Assembly: GCA_017940255.1 (NCBI GenBank) | Contig: JAGAZB010000044.1 | Span: 1 to 51,688, forward strand | Origin: Treponema sp. | GTDB lineage: Bacteria > Spirochaetota > Spirochaetia > Treponematales > Treponemataceae | Length of the DNA stretch: 51,688 nucleotides | Direction: 5' to 3' | Shown: positions 49,088-51,688 of the stretch, in pieces | Position numbering within the stretch: position 1 is the first letter of the stretch | How the letters are laid out: each line of letters begins with the position of its first letter | Translations under genes and position numbers: made by a program | Notes under the pieces: generated by a model | Told to the model about the DNA's origin: nothing | The model's database searches: none | What the model saw: only the letters and a program-made list of their open reading frames with translations

Positions 49088-51688
49088 CTACTCATGCATT
49101 GTGTATTCAGTATCCTGTTCAATCAGCCTTATCATTGCATCGGCAACTGCCGGATCAAACTGCATCCCTCTGCATCGTATAATTTCTTCTTTTACCTTTT
49201 CCTGCGGTAAATATCTTCGATAACTACGGTTAGAAGTCATGGCATCATAAGCATCTGCAACACCAATAATGCGGGCAATCCATGGAATATTTTCGCCAGC
49301 CAGACCGTCCGGGTAACCTTTACCATCGTATCTTTCATGATGACTTCTGGCTCCAATAGCAATTTCCGGCATAGAAGAAATAGACTTTAGAATATCACTT
49401 CCAATTACAGGGTGAGTTTTGATAATTTCATACTCCTCGTCTGTAAGTTTATCCGGTTTATTGATAATTGCATTTGGAATACCAATTTTACCAATATCGT
49501 GAAGTAAAGCCGCATAATAAATCTGCTCCTGTGTTCTTTCACTTTCTCCAAGTTCTGCCGCCAGCATTCTTGAATATTTTGCAACACGATTAGAATGACC
49601 CTTTGTGTACTTATCCTTGGCATCTATAGTCTGTGCAAGGGCACTTGTTACCTGCATAGAAAGCTTTTGTATTTCTTCCTGTCTTTTTCGCACTGAAGCA
49701 AAACGCAGATAAACTACAAGAGTAAAAATACCAATAACCATCAGAACAACCAGAGCCATAAACCAGCCCTTTTGCCACAAATAAGCCTTTTTTACAATCT
49801 CTATGCTGGTGGTCATAGTGTTTTCAACATATTTGCTTGGAGAAACACCGTCCGGATTTCTGGAAATTACATAAAAAGTGTAGTTTCCCGGCTTTAAGTT
49901 TGTATAAGAAGCAGTTCGCTCAGTTGTCCACTCACTGTAATCTGAATCAAAACCCTGGAGTTTTGTCTTAAACTGAACCTGTTCCGAAGAAATAAATGTA
50001 ATTCCTGTATATTTAAGATTAAGACGTTTTACATTTGGTGGAACAATCAGTTTTTTACTTGCAGAAAGATCTATTTTTTCGTTATCCAGAATAGCAGCCT
50101 GAATTTTTACTGTCGGCGGATTTGTATTTGAAGCATTTCTTACCGGATCAAGCACTGTAAATCCATCTATCAGAGTAAACCAGAGTCGTCCTTTATCATC
50201 CTTCATAGAAAGAGAAGTAGAAGTTACGCCGCCCGAAGTAATTCCATCCAGTCTGGAAAAATAATTTGGCGTTACAGACTTTCGTTCCCCACTCATTACT
50301 TCTTCAATATCACGCATTTTCACACTAAAAATACCGTGATTGCTGGTTGCCCACACCTTCTGAGTGTAATCTGTAAGCACCTGGAAAACTCCATCAACAG
50401 AAAAGCCCTTTGAAGAATCAAAATTCTGAATGATGTCATCTTTTTTGGTAATAATTGAAAGCCCGGAACCTGTTGAAATCCATATTTCATCTTTTCTATT
50501 ATTAGCGATTTTAAACACTACATTTCCGGCAAGCCCGCCTTCTTTTGTAAGTTTTCTTGTTATCTGCAAAGTTTCTGGATCCAATACATAAACACCGCCG
50601 CCATCAGTACCAAACCAAACAGAGCCGTCTTCATCTTCATAAAGACACATGATGAAATCATTTTCCAGAACTTCGTCTTTGTAAATGTTTGTTATGGAAC
50701 CATCAGCTGCATGAACAATAGAAAGACCTGTTGTACTTCCAATATAAAGGTCGCCGTTTTTTATCTGCAGGGCAACTCTAATTTTATCTCCCGCAATTCC
50801 TTTTGCCTTATTCCACTGTTCCACACTACCATCCAGATTAAATTTAAGCTGAGCGTGTTTTTCATAACAGCAGACTAGAAGTGCACCATCGCTTGTAATA
50901 TCTACGTGCCTGATTCGCGTTGATTTACAGGCCCGGGTAATGTCGTTTTCAATAAACTTGTTGTCCTGATAGCAGTATAATCCGTTATCTCCACCAAGCC
51001 ATACAACATTACGGAATTTATCCTGCACAATCGCATTTACGGTTGTAGGCATATTTGTAGTCTGAAATTTTCCATAACTGAGTTTTTGAATTCCTCCGCG
51101 ATCCAGAGCAAACCAGATATTTTTTTCGCGGTCTTCAAAAATCTCATTAATGCTGTCATCTGCAAGATAAGCGTCCGTATCACAATAATAAAGAAGGCCA
51201 TCCCGCATTATGGTAATGCCGTTATCCAGAGCAAACCAAATGTTCTTTTCAGAATCCTGGAAGATTCTATTTACAACAGTTCCTTTCTGACTTCCTGTGC
51301 CCAAATCATAAAGTGTTTCATTATCAGAAGTAATTTTTACCGCATAATATGGAGCAACTCCAAACCAAAAAGCCCCGGAAGCTTCCTGAGAAACAGTAGT
51401 AATTATCGGATTTTCAACTGATGTTACAATATTACTTACTTCAAACTGGCCGCTGCTATAACAGTACAAGCCCTTTTCGCTGCGGGTAACAACCCAAACA
51501 CGGCCCGCAGTATCACAATAAAGCTGAGAAACAATAAAACGGTTATCATTTGGAATAGTTTCGGCTCCCGGAACTCGGAAAACCTGATAGTTTTTTGAAA
51601 TAAAACCCAAACCTGCCGAAGTTCCTACCCAAATTGTACCCTCTTTGTCTTCACAAAAAGCACGAATAGAATTGTTTGGCAGACCATC
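49088..51688 (-). CDS. Propeller/Y_Y_Y sensor with HD-GYP domain (partial)
   Basis: The gene runs off the right edge, so the start is not visible; at least 866 residues are present. Its ectodomain is a propeller with blades such as SVWFGTDGGGVYVLD, plus a Y_Y_Y domain (ASYTNLKPGNYTFYVISRNP), related to both adenylate-cyclase sensors. A membrane helix (GWFMALVVLMVIGIFTLVVY) is followed by a coiled region and an HD-GYP domain with LLHDIGKIGIPN and HHERYDGKGYPDG. All catalytic and metal residues of the HD-GYP motif are present, so it should hydrolyse c-di-GMP. It lies next to the xylan genes. Confidence 0.85.
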   Translation of the reverse strand, partial: DGLPNNSIRAFCEDKEGTIWVGTSAGLGFISKNYQVFRVPGAETIPNDNRFIVSQLYCDTAGRVWVVTRSEKGLYCYSSGQFEVSNIVTSVENPIITTVSQEASGAFWFGVAPYYAVKITSDNETLYDLGTGSQKGTVVNRIFQDSEKNIWFALDNGITIMRDGLLYYCDTDAYLADDSINEIFEDREKNIWFALDRGGIQKLSYGKFQTTNMPTTVNAIVQDKFRNVVWLGGDNGLYCYQDNKFIENDITRACKSTRIRHVDITSDGALLVCCYEKHAQLKFNLDGSVEQWNKAKGIAGDKIRVALQIKNGDLYIGSTTGLSIVHAADGSITNIYKDEVLENDFIMCLYEDEDGSVWFGTDGGGVYVLDPETLQITRKLTKEGGLAGNVVFKIANNRKDEIWISTGSGLSIITKKDDIIQNFDSSKGFSVDGVFQVLTDYTQKVWATSNHGIFSVKMRDIEEVMSGERKSVTPNYFSRLDGITSGGVTSTSLSMKDDKGRLWFTLIDGFTVLDPVRNASNTNPPTVKIQAAILDNEKIDLSASKKLIVPPNVKRLNLKYTGITFISSEQVQFKTKLQGFDSDYSEWTTERTASYTNLKPGNYTFYVISRNPDGVSPSKYVENTMTTSIEIVKKAYLWQKGWFMALVVLMVIGIFTLVVYLRFASVRKRQEEIQKLSMQVTSALAQTIDAKDKYTKGHSNRVAKYSRMLAAELGESERTQEQIYYAALLHDIGKIGIPNAIINKPDKLTDEEYEIIKTHPVIGSDILKSISSMPEIAIGARSHHERYDGKGYPDGLAGENIPWIARIIGVADAYDAMTSNRSYRRYLPQEKVKEEIIRCRGMQFDPAVADAMIRLIEQDTEYTMHE

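Overview
The window looks like a chromosomal segment of a gut or rumen Treponema-type spirochete. This is inferred from gene content, not from a search. Supporting signs are moderate-to-low GC with T/A-rich promoters, several lipoproteins with loose spirochaetal lipoboxes, plant cell-wall degradation genes (GH10, GH43, GH5, xylulokinase), a rubrerythrin, and large periplasmic propeller sensors joined to nucleotide second-messenger enzymes.

Region 1 (about 1-19.9 kb) is an accessory patchwork of short unrelated genes on both strands. It holds five intact GNAT acetyltransferases and a sixth reduced to its N-terminus, an aminoglycoside-nucleotidyltransferase-like protein, a P-loop/aminoglycoside-phosphotransferase-like fusion, a metallo-beta-lactamase-fold hydrolase, a serine hydrolase, ClbS/DfsB-like and flavin-reductase-like proteins, two XRE regulators, two base-repair enzymes (MGMT type and deoxyinosine-glycosylase type), a PIN/Phd toxin-antitoxin pair with the toxin gene first, a J-domain protein and an ECF-like sigma factor with a very long C-terminal extension. 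It also holds broken genes (GNAT and RhuM-Fic/Doc remnants). Two loci carry phased 37-bp palindrome-ended elements (1363-1577 and 8035-8395), and 76-bp direct repeats flank the sigma gene.

Region 2 (about 20-26.4 kb) is housekeeping-like: D-lactate dehydrogenase overlapping an HSL-type esterase, then divergent sbcD and sbcC.

Region 3 (26.5-37.5 kb) is a signalling block. Two paralogous proteins have a signal peptide, propeller, Y_Y_Y domain, membrane helix and class III adenylate cyclase. They are followed by an orphan UrtA-like binding lipoprotein, then by an opposing REC-GGDEF-EAL-PAS-HATPase protein whose GGDEF motif and phospho-accepting histidine are degenerate, then by rubrerythrin. 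A third propeller/Y_Y_Y sensor, ending in an HD-GYP c-di-GMP phosphodiesterase, lies at the right edge (49088 to beyond 51688).

Region 4 (37.5-42.1 kb) is a four-gene envelope operon: a coiled-coil/predicted beta-barrel protein and three lipoproteins. Region 5 (42.3-48.9 kb) is a xylan/glucan locus: a GH10 enzyme without signal peptide, a secreted GH43-CBM6 protein, an AraC regulator, a secreted GH5 enzyme and xylulokinase. The sensor ectodomains resemble those of Bacteroidetes hybrid two-component systems that sense plant oligosaccharides. A plausible model is that oligosaccharide sensing at this locus is reported through cAMP and c-di-GMP.

Eight genes have a TATAAT-like (often extended, TGnTATAAT) -10 box ending 6-8 nt before the ATG and no Shine-Dalgarno sequence, which predicts leaderless transcripts. 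Four convergent gene pairs overlap or abut with no room for a conventional terminator.
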